Shown one piece after another: positions 48,613 through 61,500 of a DNA stretch of 64,000 nucleotides. The position numbers were made by a program, and so were the translations under genes. Below the pieces are notes generated by a model. That model saw nothing but the letters and a program-made list of their open reading frames with translations. It ran no database searches and had not been told where the DNA came from. The first letter of the stretch is position 1; each line of letters opens with the position of its first letter. Origin of the DNA: Notospermus geniculatus (lineage: Eukaryota; Nemertea; Pilidiophora; Heteronemertea; Lineidae); NCBI GenBank assembly GCA_002633025.1, contig NMRB01000599.1, forward strand, positions 130,224 through 194,223, read 5' to 3'.

Positions 48613-49956
48613 ATGATTTTGTTATCCGTTTATACCGTCCCTCGTCTGCTGACGGAGAGCTCTTCCATTTCGTCATGGCTTGATCCAATGAAGAGACAAA
48701 CACTTGCGGAGGGTGCTCCGAAGGTCCATTACGAATCATGCAATACATGTCGGAAGCCAACCCAGATTAACACGGTGAACACATACTGGCAGAAAGTTGG
48801 TGCTGACCCACACCAGGCTGTCCTGTATTCCGCATTTTATGATGACCGTCCGATTCTCGGCGATTCTGCGTTCATCCGGGTATTTGGTGTTGCCAGGAAA
48901 CGTGCCGATGCAATCTACTATTGTCAATTGTGGTACGCTAATAAACATAGACCAAGCATAATAAAAGCCGAACTGACTGCAATAGGGGGTGGTGCCTCGC
49001 TTCCTATGCATGGTGGGGATTGGCTGGAATATCTTTTTTCCTGTCCGATGAACTACAGAGTTCCTGTCCCCACACACATATCTCTTGAGCAATGGCGAAA
49101 TCGGACTGCAACGAACCTTCTTCCCATCATCCAACCGGACCGGAAGCGGAAACACAGCATCGGGATATGCGTTCCCTTATCGCATGGGACCATACCACTA
49201 GACGTCCTGGTTGAATGGGCCGAATTAAATTTCCTTTTCGGTGTAACTGAGATTAATATTTACAACGGCAATCTGACTAAAGCAACTTTAGATATACTGG
49301 CCTATTATCAGAAGAAGAAAAGACTGATTATACGCGAGGCACCGCCCCCTATCGATGACAAAAGTTTCGCTGCGATGCGGTTGGCAAGTCCGGCGGCTTT
49401 AAACGACTGTATGTACCGAAACATATACCGGTACAGCTACGTTTTATCCATTGACTTTGATGAAGTGATTGTTCCAAGGATGCAAACGGATTACATGCAA
49501 ATGCTACAGCATATTGACCAGTCCCTCCATAGGCAGCAAAGTGCACCGTCCTACTCATTCCGAAATGTTTATCATTGGATTGACATGCAGCCAGATCGCG
49601 ACCAACCATACTTCTTGCGAACAATGCGTCATACGAATCGTTTACAACCAAGTCCATTTCTATTCGGCGCAAAATCTCTGGTTGACCCGAGGCGTTGTCT
49701 TTCTATATTCAACCACTACTGCTGGGTCAAATTCCCCCGTCATCTAATAGGCAATGTATGGACGATTGACGTTGATCCAACGATTGCAACCACTAATCAC
49801 TACAGGACGTGCCCTTTCACCAAGGAGCGATGCAAAGAACTAAATAAGACACTATTTGTAGACAGGTTCATGTTTCAATTCAAGGATAAACTACTGCACC
49901 GAGTACAGCAACCAATGAAAAATTTCGGCATTGACGTGTCATTAGATTATCCGTAG
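48613..49956 (+). CDS. GT92-family (DUF23) glycosyltransferase
   Basis: One open exon of 448 codons. It has the type II Golgi layout: a short N-terminus, an anchor at about residues 1-15 (MILLSVYTVPRLL), a stem, then the catalytic domain. GT92 marks are the conserved block around ICVPLSHG, the LVEWAELNFLFGVTEINIY strand-helix, RNIYRYSYVLSIDFDEVIVP with the DFD metal-binding motif, and CLSIFNHYCWVKFP. Known GT92 enzymes transfer galactose to N-glycans or glycolipids; the substrate here cannot be inferred. The frame is open back to 48585 after an AG, giving AVKKLLYIS before the ATG, so an upstream exon may supply the true start. The octamer TACCGGTA at 49426-49433 lies in the coding region. The last codons and 3' flank are repeated at 50690 after an N. 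Confidence 0.85.
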   Translation: MILLSVYTVPRLLTESSSISSWLDPMKRQTLAEGAPKVHYESCNTCRKPTQINTVNTYWQKVGADPHQAVLYSAFYDDRPILGDSAFIRVFGVARKRADAIYYCQLWYANKHRPSIIKAELTAIGGGASLPMHGGDWLEYLFSCPMNYRVPVPTHISLEQWRNRTATNLLPIIQPDRKRKHSIGICVPLSHGTIPLDVLVEWAELNFLFGVTEINIYNGNLTKATLDILAYYQKKKRLIIREAPPPIDDKSFAAMRLASPAALNDCMYRNIYRYSYVLSIDFDEVIVPRMQTDYMQMLQHIDQSLHRQQSAPSYSFRNVYHWIDMQPDRDQPYFLRTMRHTNRLQPSPFLFGAKSLVDPRRCLSIFNHYCWVKFPRHLIGNVWTIDVDPTIATTNHYRTCPFTKERCKELNKTLFVDRFMFQFKDKLLHRVQQPMKNFGIDVSLDYP

Positions 49957-52094
49957 ATTGTATCATACCATCTTGAAATATCAAGTCTTATACGGTCACT
50001 TCGACTTCGGACTTTTATTCCCTGGATAGTTCTTTCTGTCACACAATGTGACATTCTCGGAGCCGTGTGAAATCGTTGGACTTGTCCAAAGAGAAAGCAA
50101 CTTACCGCGTTTCATCATTCCGTGTCCGTCATGTCCGTGAAGGGCAGGACCTCGTGTGAACTCGCATGTCATCAAAGTACTTCAGTACTCATGCAAATTT
50201 CATTGTGGAGTGGTTCGACCGTGTTGGCTATCCTTTGCTGTTTCTGTCTCACACCATACCAGAGAATGCCTGGAAGTAGAAAGATAACCGAAAATAATAC
50301 ATTCGTTTAAGTATAGTCTGCTGGAATCGCAAGTACATTTCAATCCATAGGCCTAACAAGTCGCGGTCAAAACCATGGGAGTGAGAGCCAGCTGTACCCT
50401 CATTGTAGGCCTAACCATCGTTACATCGTCATAGGCTAGCATACCTCCTCAGCGACACCGAGGGCTGTGTGCTGGGTCGGACTTCAGCTACACTTCCATT
50501 TAAGGCTGGGGGCTACCTATGCCGACTTTATTGACGCTCTTTGAAAACAAGCGTCCTAACATATTCATGACAAAAAGTAACAAACTGATGTTAACGAAAT
50601 GTTTTAGCTACAACCTTTAGGCTCCCGTTCTGTGAAAGAGTTGTTCATTTTGACCAATTACGATGGAGTTAATTAAGTTATAACAAGTNTCATTAGATTA
50701 TCCGTAGATTGTATCATACCATCTTGAAATATCAAGTCTTATACGGTCACTTCGACTTCGGACTTTTATTCCCTGGATAGTTCTTTCTGTCACACAATGT
50801 GACATTCTCGGAGCCGTGTGAAATCGTTGGACTTGTCCAAAGAGAAAGCAACTTACCGCGTTTCATCATTCCGTGTCCGTGAAGGGCAGGACCTCGTGTG
50901 AACTCGCATGTCATCAAAGTGCTTCAGTCCTCATGCAAATTTCATTGTGGAGTGGTTCGACCGTGTTGGCTATCCTTTCTGTTTCTGTCTCACACCATAC
51001 CAGAGAATGCCTGGAAGTAGAAAGATAACCGAAAATAATACATTCGTTTAAGTAGGCCTATAGTCTGCTGGAATCGCAAGTACATTTCAATCCATAGGCC
51101 TAACAAGTCGCGGTCAAAACCATGGGAGTGAGAGCCAGCTGTACCCTCATTGTACGGTAGGCCTAACCATAGTTACATCGTCATAGGCTAGCATACCTCC
51201 TATGCAGCGACGCAGAGGGCTGTGTGCTTGGGTCGGACTTCAGCTACACTTCCATTTAAGTCTGAATTTTCTCAATGCTTCAAGCAAAGAGAAAGTCTAA
51301 CTTCAGCTACATGTATACTTTAGGCCAAAGTCCGACCCAAGCATACATGTACGGCCCGGAGAACAAACGAAATCTTCTTACCAATATTTCAGATGACCAC
51401 GTTTTTCTTGCTCTGTGCTTTCTCAACCATGTTCAGCACGAACCACTCTTCCACCAAAAACAATGACATGTGTTCGCGAGTCGTGAAGGATTACGACCGG
51501 TAACTCACGGACCAGTTGTTGTTGTGGGTAATTGCTCCATTCAAATTAAATACCTTGCACACCGTCATGCCTATAGCCCAGCCGTGGTGGTCTAAATCTG
51601 GTGGTCTATTTCAATAAGATTATCGAAGCAAACGTGACTGTAGATGTAAATGTACGTTATACGATTTATTTACAAATGATAGTGACACTGCAAAATTGTC
51701 ATTATTACAATACATAAAATATGTTGGATGTTGTTAGAGTGAATTGACGGAGAGTAAAATCACCAACACATGTACATGTACATGTAACTAAGATAGCGCA
51801 GTACCTGTAGATAAATATGGAAGCAAAAATCCAACTCTAGAATGGGTTCGTTCCTCAAGGCCTGCCGGAATACGGTATCGATGTATTACTCAACACATTT
51901 AAGTCTTCAAGGGGCTGTCTCACCGGTCAACTCCGAGTCCAATAAAGATATAACATAACGAGGGACATTCGTGTGATATAGGCTCAGTCCATTATGACCC
52001 TGCGAGTCCACTCAGAGTCCAATAAGGATAAAACATAACAAGGGACATTCGTACGACAGGTGTCACTCCATTATGACCCCCTTTTGAGCAGGGC
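49957..52094. other. 3' flank of GT92, duplicated across an N gap, then intergenic
   Basis: Bases 49939-50510 are repeated at 50690-51265 with SNPs and small indels, the copy starting right after the n at 50689. This is again an unmerged allelic overlap. Haplotype differences include an added AGGCCT at 51054-51059. Beyond it, 51215-51345 forms an inverted repeat (GGGTCGGACTTCAGCTAC and its complement). Two copies of a roughly 95-base unit with GAGTCCAATAA(A/G)GATA and AACATAAC(G/A)AGGGACATTCGT lie at 51915-52085, next to the 3' end of the minus-strand receptor gene. Confidence 0.7.
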
Positions 52095-55000
52095 CTAAGC
52101 GGCTGTATCAGATTCCTTCCGTCTAGTTGGTTTCAGGACAACGGGCTCTTTTATCTTCTCATGGTTCATAATCATGTACCCTTTATTGCTCACCTAAAGT
52201 ATGGAAAAGAAATGAATTCGTCAGCGAGTTGGAACTAGAATGGCAAGCACCAGGTTCCGGATGATCCGGTCGCAAAATTTTTATTCCCACGACATTTTTC
52301 GCTACCATCCAGCGGTTGATACATCAGAAACTACTAAACTCTTTATTTAGCAGAATAACGAAATACTAAAATGCTTTATATAGGCCCGTATCTCGATTTC
52401 AGATTTAAAGTCCGCAAGAAAATGGGAAGATTAGCTGTTTCAAAAGAAGACATACCGTTGCGTCGAAATCGCTCAACGTTGTTGCTGAAATAAACATATT
52501 TTATTGTAACAGATACATGTACGTGATATTATGAACATGTAGCCTACATACAAATACCCCTTCAACAGTCAGTCATGTCAGTGCCCAACGCATCATCGCC
52601 CGCCGACCAAGCACTGGCAGTGAAATGGGCATCTTTCTATTTTATGTACTCCGGTGATTCTCAAAACATGAGGTCACCGAATTGACGAATATTTAGGTGA
52701 AGGAGTCTGAGCTGTAATCCGCACGTGTTATGACACTCTCGTCCATCAAACACCAACAACACTGAACGTACAACAACGTACAACGTACAACGTACCTGAT
52801 GAAAAGCTTGCAGCACTCGTACCGTTCTTTCCTTTGCCGTTACTTTTGCTAAGCCCTGCAAAAAGAAAGACCATTATAGTGCTTTCAGTAACTTTTTAAT
52901 ATGGTGTTTGAAAGCTCATTTTTTTAAGAGACAGATCAAAGCACATGGACATTACGTGTGAGGAGAACTTAGGTAAGGAAGGTTACAGTGTCAGCGCACA
53001 GCTTCGGAGATACTTGGTTGAAGAATTCAAGTAACTTAAGATTCATAGCTTCATCCTTTATTACATCGGACGAGTCGGAATGAAGTCAAACTGTAAAGGT
53101 ACCTAACAATGCATGGATGATATCTGACGAATGAAGGAATAGGTACCGAGTAAGAAGTATCGGTGAAAATAAATTTGGTTACTTACCTATTGAGTCTATT
53201 CCTTGGCCAGTACTGCCTTTGCCTGTAGATAGTAAAAATAGAAATTGCATGGGTACCTTACACAGGACATAAATATTCTACCACCTAACGTTACAAAGGA
53301 ATTGACATCCACATGGAGCGAGGAGGCTTTGTGCATGAAGGTATTATGGAACAAAGCACTCTTTTTAACCTATAACTTGGATCTTCGACCCTGGTGTCCA
53401 TAATTGATAAATCCTTGATGCTGGACGAGGTAGGCCTACATTGTTGGGGAGACAGGTATTTATCTCCCAATGGGTCATATGAATAAAACCTAGCAAATGC
53501 GTTTACTTGAATTTTGCAATACAAATGCACTAGGCAATGCTGTACAAATCTGAAGTAAAATCCCGTGCTAGTCTTTATTCATATGACCCAATATGTCCAA
53601 AATATCAAGAAAAATACGTTGATCCTAATTATAATGTTTCTAATACGTGTGTACTTACTTGTGCTGGTATTGGACTTGTATTTGTCCTTTTCGGAGATTC
53701 TGCATCCGCACTTTTTCGCCCAGGCATTCCTTGCCTGTTTCTTCCACAGGCAATAAAACAGAAATATGAACACACCTTGTAAAGTGTTGCAAATGATAAA
53801 CAAGTAACTGAAGACAACGGCGGCTCCTTCAATGTTGAGCAACCCAAATGTCCAAGTCAACCCTAACAGAACTACCACGCTTGCTGCACCACGGAGTTGC
53901 GTGCTCGTCGATTTTTTGTCCGTCTTGGTCAAGATACTCCTCTTGTTGCTGCCGATGAGTTTCCACATAACCATCCCGAATATTACGAAATTGAATAAGA
54001 GCATGAGGCAGGCTGGTGCAACGAAAGCAGCCAGAAGAGGTATCGGTCTTAGCCAGCAACTGAAAGGATGAAATATTGGAACTACAGCTGTACCATTCGT
54101 TACCACTGTCGCCAGATTTTAAGGTTCTGCTCCGTATTTCTTTCGTAAAACGAAAATTCTAAAGGTGTTGTGAATATTTTTGAATTAGGGCCTATCCAAT
54201 CAGAAATCAGGAAGGTCAGCACGAAGAGAAATGGTAAGATTGCAAAGATCTTCCAATTTTGCCATGAATTATGCATTAAATAGATTTGTCCCTGCCTTCC
54301 CTACGTCATGGACAAGATTCACATTGTAACTTACAGGCCTTGTAAACCATAGTTGTCACGATTGATTCCTATAGTGATAGCAACTGGTATAATTGGAAAA
54401 CCTGAAAAGGAAAATCACCATGGCTATACTATCAGAAATATATACATGTATCAGCAAGTGATTTTGAATTGGGATAAGATTTTTTTTCAATAAATAGATC
54501 AACTTCATTCTTCTTGAGCATCATTGACTGCTAAGAGGCGATTTTTATCGCTGCTCACGTTATCTCAAGTAATTTCAAAATCATTTTCAAAATCCATTTC
54601 AAAAATCATTTTCAAAATCCATTTCAAAATCCATCATAATTTGGCCGTTTATTTCTGCCATTCTAGCCTTTCTGACGATGAAGGCAGGATCCAAAAATAC
54701 AAAATACTCACCCCAGCCAAAGATGGCTAATTTCAAAATAAGTTTTGGCCAATAGGGCTGGAAAACTTTGATGAGTGCGAGATACATGTAAAATGCTTCC
54801 ACCGACATCCAGCAGAAACTGGCAAGGATGGTGTAATGAAGAAATATCGCAATCACCTGAAAAGTAAAAGATATCACAAATCAAAATAGAGTTTAACGGG
54901 GTATGGCATAAATATGCTAGATCAACCTTAAAATCATAGCTTTACGGTATGTCCAAAGTATAAATTCATACCATACCTTACAACCAACATCGTCCACCCT

Positions 55001-55539
55001 ATGATGTGATCCGCAAATAAAGACTAAATTCGTACCAATGATGGAAATACAAAGGTTTATTAGAATTCTTGAAGGATTTTCTCGAAGAAGTTCCCTGAAA
55101 GAAAGATTAAGAAGTTATACCAAGATCAACTTTGACAAAATTTTCATGGATGTCTTGTCAATGGCAGTTCGAGCAAAGTTGTACATTTTGCCACTTTCTA
55201 TAGATTTTTTTGATGTTGTGCCTGTGTGTGCATTCTTTATTTTTGAGAAGCACTTAATAGTGCAATCCAGTGCAGTGTGCTAAAAAACGTGGGAAAGTAT
55301 ATACCAATGAGCGGAGAGACCTAAGCTTCAACTTAAATGTTCGTCCAACCAAAACTCAGCTCGACATGAGGCCCCTAATCAATGAAGGTCTTTCTCATCT
55401 CAACTTACGCGCTGAAGAAAAAGTAGGTGAACACGGTGAAGACGAGTGCAATCAATGACAAGGAACAGCCTAAGTAGGTCAGGATGGACTGGATCAACAT
55501 CTGTGTGCTGTCAAGCCCACCAACATCACCAGTCAAGTC
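52095..55539 (-). CDS. aGPCR exons 17-25: seven TM helices and cytoplasmic tail
   Basis: Exons: 55539-55409 (TM1), 55094-54977 (TM2 to the conserved Cys before TM3), 54856-54712 (TM3-4), 54401-54335, 54059-53659 (ECL2 CW motif, TM5-7), 53222-53187, 52855-52796, 52484-52456 and 52193-52095. Family B2 marks: VGCKVIAIFLHY, SFCWMSVEAFYMYL, GLCWLRP, GLTWTFGLL and the IICNTLQGVFIFLFYCLW stretch. The tail exons are 36, 60 and 29 bases, then the terminal exon. The tail is Ser/Lys/Gly-rich and ends ESDTAA, not an obvious PDZ ligand. Confidence 0.9.
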
Positions 55540-58500
55540 CTGCAAATGAAAAATTCGTAAATGCAGGTATTCCATAACGAGTGCTAGCTTATTACCCCTG
55601 CTGGAGACTCTGTCAGATGAGAATCTTCTATTATATCAGGAAAGGTTTACATAGAACAAGTTCACATCGTCATCATGTCCCACTGCCAAGCGGCCACTTC
55701 TTGGCCACTCTGCACTGTGTGACAAAGCGGCTACGAGCTTGGCTTGTAGCCATTTTGCCAAAATTAGGTCATCACCATGGGAATTTCCCCAACTGGGGGA
55801 TGGGAGAACCAATCATCTGTCACAAGAACGAAGCTGCCATGGTGATGACCTATATAACTTTGGCAAGATGGCTGCTAGCGAATCTTATCTCTCAGCGAAA
55901 CTCCTCCCAGACCTGAACTTACCATCAACAAAGCAAAGCTAGTCAGGTGATCACACTCACACGAGACCCCGTCACTGTGAGTACCAAGCAGACGACATCC
56001 CTCATCCGACCACTTTTTCAAGGAAAGGTCCCAGAATACACATCTTGGATTATAATACCCCTGTCAAAAATAATCGAGCACTCAGATTGTTACAGTTTGA
56101 GCGTGAAGTAGAGATATATTCTTTACTGGTAAGACCTGTATGAATTCTCAACGTGGTTAAAAAATACATGTGAATTCTCACTCACCGTTTCATTGATGTA
56201 ATCAAAATGAAATGTTATCGGTGTCGCCAGATTCTTGATTATTTGGTCACCAATATTCGCCGACACCACCCGGCTGTTGGTAGTGGCTCGTGGAAGCTTC
56301 GAGTCTTTGGGTTTCTTGTCAATAACCTAATAGATGGATAATAAACGAATTATAATTCTTCGGATGCTCAAGTCTTTCAAAAAAAGGAGGAAAACATGAG
56401 CTGTAGGAAGCAACTTTCCTTCGAGAAAATGGATAGCATTACATGTACTCATGTACACCATCACTGTTCAACATTTCGTATTTTCACAAAAAATACTGGC
56501 AGCAGCAGTTGTAAGTTGTAGCCTACTCCGTATACGCTGGCCACTTTGATTTACCAAGTGTTGCAGATTTTTTTCTTCAAAAACACGTACCCGAAATAGA
56601 GTGTCCTTCCCGTACATTACAAAATTAGTCGTTTCCTTCTGGTACATCATAGCCACCTCCCTCGGAATGGTCAAGTAAGTGTCCGTGTGTTCTTCTCGGA
56701 GGTTACCACCGGTTTGTATGTAAACCTATTCAGGACGAAGTAAGATATGGCGATGAGAAAGAGCGATAGGATGAAGGAAAGATAAAGAATTTCAAAAGAA
56801 TGTCCCTGAATTCTACATGTATCTGTCACTAAACTTGTCATCATCTTCAGATTAACGCCACGTTTGTGCGAACATCTAAACTCCCTACGCAGTTGTGAGT
56901 CGCGCCCCCTTCGGTTTACTCGCTGTGGAGAGCGAGTAAACCAAAGGGGGCGCGACTCACAACTGCGTAGGGAGTTTAGCGAACATCCTGCCGCTGGTTT
57001 TAAGTATTCTTACTTTATCGTCGGTGAGCTCATCATCGTCATCCATGTGGCGAAGGACGATAGATATGTCTCCCGCGGACGCTTCCTTTGAATCCACAAC
57101 AGCCAACGCAAGATTGGATTCAACAAAGGACGACTTTCCGGATTCGAATGCACCGAGAGATTTTGAAAGTTTTTCTACCAGGCCCACCAATCTGAAGAAG
57201 AATATACATAGAACGTCTACTGGTACGGTGACTGGTATACCCATCCTGGCCACTGCGTTTCTGGGCCTGTTTTTTAACGTCAAACTGCATCTTAGTATTT
57301 GTGTATTATAAGTTTCCAAGGGCGGTAAATCAAATTTGGGAAGTTTCGTCCGTTCGTAGTGACTGATTTGGAATTTCTACCACTTCCAGCTAAATTAGAC
57401 TAGGTGTGTTACTGATCTATTTCATGGTTATATTTGCACCCATTAGATTCTGCTCACCCTTACCCTACTCCGCACACTTACTTAGTCACTGAATTTCCTT
57501 CAACTTGCTCGGCCGTCGCTAAAGTATCGGTGTCGGCCTTCATCACGTTACTGACAGTCCTTGCCAGGTTCCTGGCGGTCTTGTTCTGAACACTCGCGCT
57601 GGTGAACGCCGTGTCTGATTTCAGGATATTGTCTATATTGTCGGCGGTCAAAGCAACGTCAACGGAGGAGAACTCATCTACTTCAGAGGAGATGGCAGCT
57701 AAATCTTCTGTCACCTGAACAACGTTTGCTGAAAAGGTAAAAGAGCAAACTCGTGATTTTTCACTGTTGAAGTTCATATGATAGAGCATCTTGCCAGTCC
57801 CAAAGATTGCCTTCAGCATTGACGCTGTCATAGGATGGGCACGTCCGAATCCCTCTCTCACCTTGTGTAACATTTTTATTGGCGAGATCTTGCAACTCAG
57901 TAGTGATTTCACTTGTGTATCCGCATTCCGACAGATCTGATGTTTGCCAATAAGGTTTGCCCGAGGCCCGTAAGACACTGCAAAAGGATAGTCGTATTTT
58001 CAGCATGGTATTGCCTCATGACTTTTTGGAAATTCTGTTTTTCAAAATCGCTTTTTCTGATTATTTAGTTGCCAGGGATGCCTCCGAGGGTCGAATCGCT
58101 GTTAAGATGTTGCTGATGAAAGACAATGATTTGGGACATGGAAATTCGTCTCATTTCAACACCAAATTCTCACTTCTACATCATCCAGCAAGTTGGAGGT
58201 GAAGTTGAGAATCGGATTAAAAAGGAACATTGTCCTCCTGGTGATGGGGGGCATCCATCCGACTCAGTTGGTTTGACAGAAAATACATAGTTGGCAGACG
58301 ACGGCGGTCAAAAATAACCGATTGTGGACTCAAAGAGAGATGTTTCCTTACCAACTCCTCCGAGCTAATTTCGGTCGCCCACTCGCCCTCCTTGGTTGCT
58401 TTGGACACAGAACTCTCGCCATCTGCCCAACAGGGGTCTCTGGCCAGGTGAAGTTACCCTTCAGTGTGCTCTCAAACGTCTTTTGACACGCTGTCTCCAC

Positions 58501-61500
58501 TGGTAAGAAGAACGATTAGAAAGTGAATTACAAAGATGTTTTCAAACATTAGAAACCGATTTTTTTTTATCTTCGTCAATATTTAGTTCCCCATGGAACA
58601 ATGTTTCTTTAGTGACAAATGACGTCAATATTTCTGCAAATAGCCCAACTCGAATTTCACCGATTTAAAAATGATTCTTAATATTCAAGCCATACCCTCA
58701 ACGTGAATTAGGCACTTGGTGGTTCGGAACCGTGTCATAATTCGAGTCTAAGCTATAATATAACAGTCGACGATGGAAAGCAATGTATTTTTTGTACATG
58801 AGCCTTTTGCTTCGGCCTTGAAGCACAGTGGGAAGCATTGGTTCCAGGGTATGAGCAGGCACTGGGCAAGTAAGCAAGCCTTGGGCAGTCAAATCAAAGG
58901 TAATCATGATTTGAATTGATTCTAGTTGCACGGAAACAAAATGTTGACCGGTTAACAATGAACATAACTACTAAGATAAATTAATATAAATGGCAGCCCT
59001 AAAGACTGAAAGAAAGCGAATTAAAAGTGAATGAAAAGGCAAAAAAATCTATGGGAGAGAGGGGAAACGGGAAAAGCTACGTCGTTAGTGACCAATGAAA
59101 AGGGTCGTGCAATTATCGGTGCCGTTTCAGATGGTATAGGCAGGGGACAGGCTCTGACAGAATAGGTCTGTGATGCATGATCCAAAGCGGCAACTCAGAA
59201 CAATTACCACAGAGGCCAGGAAAGGAACTCGTTTGAATAAGGAACATGTATTCATTGTTAGTGTGGTGAACCGAGCCTGTGTTTCCCTATGCACTGCACA
59301 CGGAATGCATTCCATGCAGTCCACAGGGAAGCACAGGCTTGATTTTACCACTTCAGTGAACACCATGCAGCGATCCAATCCAAGACCGACAGAAATCCCA
59401 CATGTTCTGACAGGCAAATATTCGACCGAACACTAGGTACATGTACCTAGATTTCTTTTTCAAAGCCAGGGACTGCCAAGTTATTACAGTCCCGCGGAAA
59501 CTGCCAGATGAAGGAGACAGCAACAAAAGGTCAGCCGAACGAAGCTGAATAAAATATATACAGGCTACCCTCCTGAAGCTTTTTTTAATGATGCTTGTGA
59601 ATCAAAGACTGTTTTCAGTGTTCAACGAGGGGTTAGGATTATGTAATGGGCAGGCCTATACAGATCATGGCCATTCGAATGCAAGCATACATATACAATA
59701 GCAGGCTATTGCATGGCGGACTTGCATTCCTCGGACGTTCTCTTGTGGTATACTGCACGTCAATGCACTGGGAATTCAATGCACAGAGTGTCGAAATCGA
59801 CAGGTCTCTGCATCTAACTCATAAAATTTTCATGTCTTTTGCACACAATTTGATCTGGCGTCAGGAGTATCTCATTAGATCTGTGCAACAAGTGCCCTAT
59901 AAGAGAATGATTTACCGGAGGTACAGCCATACTCCACATCCAAATACTTAAAAGTTCCGTGACACGGATCGCCAAATATGGTATTCGATGCCCTCACGGT
60001 ACAGGAGGATTTCACATTGCATGCTTTTCTTAATTTTTCAAGGCTTCGGGACTCGATGCAATCTGTCTTCTTCGCTTGACTCGCCGGAATCCCTTTGGTA
60101 CAAACGGATTCTTGTGTACGGCCGTAGTTTGAGGAAATAATGTTTATTTTACTCCCCTTTTCGCAGGTTAATGTCCCTTGTTTATGTTCGCATATAATCT
60201 TGACGCGGCCTGTAACGACACGAAGACTAGCATTTTCACTGATACGGCCTTGTTTTACGGAAATGAAAATATGTAAAAAAAAGCTTGAAAGAAACTTGAA
60301 ACAAGAAGAAAGCATCCTGCAGCGGGGAATTTGACCAACAGACAGGAGGAATCGAACGGGAGAGAGTCGAGGGAACGAACGAACATACAGACAGAAATAT
60401 TCCAGAGAACGTGCCAGCATATCGCTCACCTTTCGTGAAAAAGTGAAAACTCTGTATTGGGGTATTAACTAAATTCGGGCACGAGCTACTTTTGAAAAAG
60501 CAATAACTGGCCGCACCACGTTCAACCCAAAGGAAAGTTTTGCATTCAGTAAGGTTTAGGCATCGAAATCGACATTTTTCCAGCGGGGCAAACATGTGAC
60601 TGTCGATGTTATTGGCTGAACAGTCTCCGAATCGATGCGTGAAGCCCTTGATATCGAAGTCTAGAAATACAAGGTTGGAAGGGATGCTCTTGTTACTTAA
60701 TCAGTAAATTACTATGAAGTCCTGTGAATGATGTTGCTTTTGACTGCATGATGGCAGCATTTTATGTCTGTGTCTAAGTCTTCGTAGTGTACTTGTGTCT
60801 ATGTCTAATCACAATATTATATCAAAACCTTGTGCGTCATCTTGAAATGGGCGATATAATTCGAATGACTCTCGGATATTAAAAAAACAGGCCGTCAATT
60901 TCAAAATTCATTTGAGTTTTATGTGAATTTTGACGCTCTTATCTTGATGTGACCTCGCCAGTTGGTTCCAGACGGAGAGTGGGGATGACGGATCACACTT
61001 GCTTCTATTGACGTGAGACTAATCTAGATCTGCTGTTGAGAGAATTGCGATTGAGAAATATACGCAAAAATGCTAATGTGCAATGATGGACGCTTTCTTC
61101 AAGTGAAAAGTCAAACTCAAGAACTCGATTCGGTAGCTAAAGACTTACCTCGTTTGCACAGGGTATTCATCCGTGAACGACACGACATATCATTCCATTC
61201 CCATCCAAAATCTCTGCGAAACTTAAAAGCGACGCATCTTTCCTCCTGGCCATCCAAAGTTACCCGACCAGTATTCTTGTAATCGAAATCAGAACCATCG
61301 TTCCACGTCAACTCGTCTACCTTGTTTTGCAGGTCACGTGCCCCAAGCCACGCCATTTTGTTTTGATTGTCATAGTACGGTGGATTGTGGCAGCTGAAAT
61401 CAAATTCTTCTTGCTGAACAGATGTCGTACCCAAAAGATTTGGACTTCACGGACGAGGGAGGCTTATTATAAGAACAAATGTTATACTGAGGGAATAGAA

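Noticed and set aside
58352-58499. Frameshift in the HormR exon (another frame reads ATKEGEW ... EISSEEL)
   Set aside because: The first frame gives the expected HormR pattern (WPET ... LCP ... ARRSC ... YW ... SEC) and matches the phase of both neighbouring exons.
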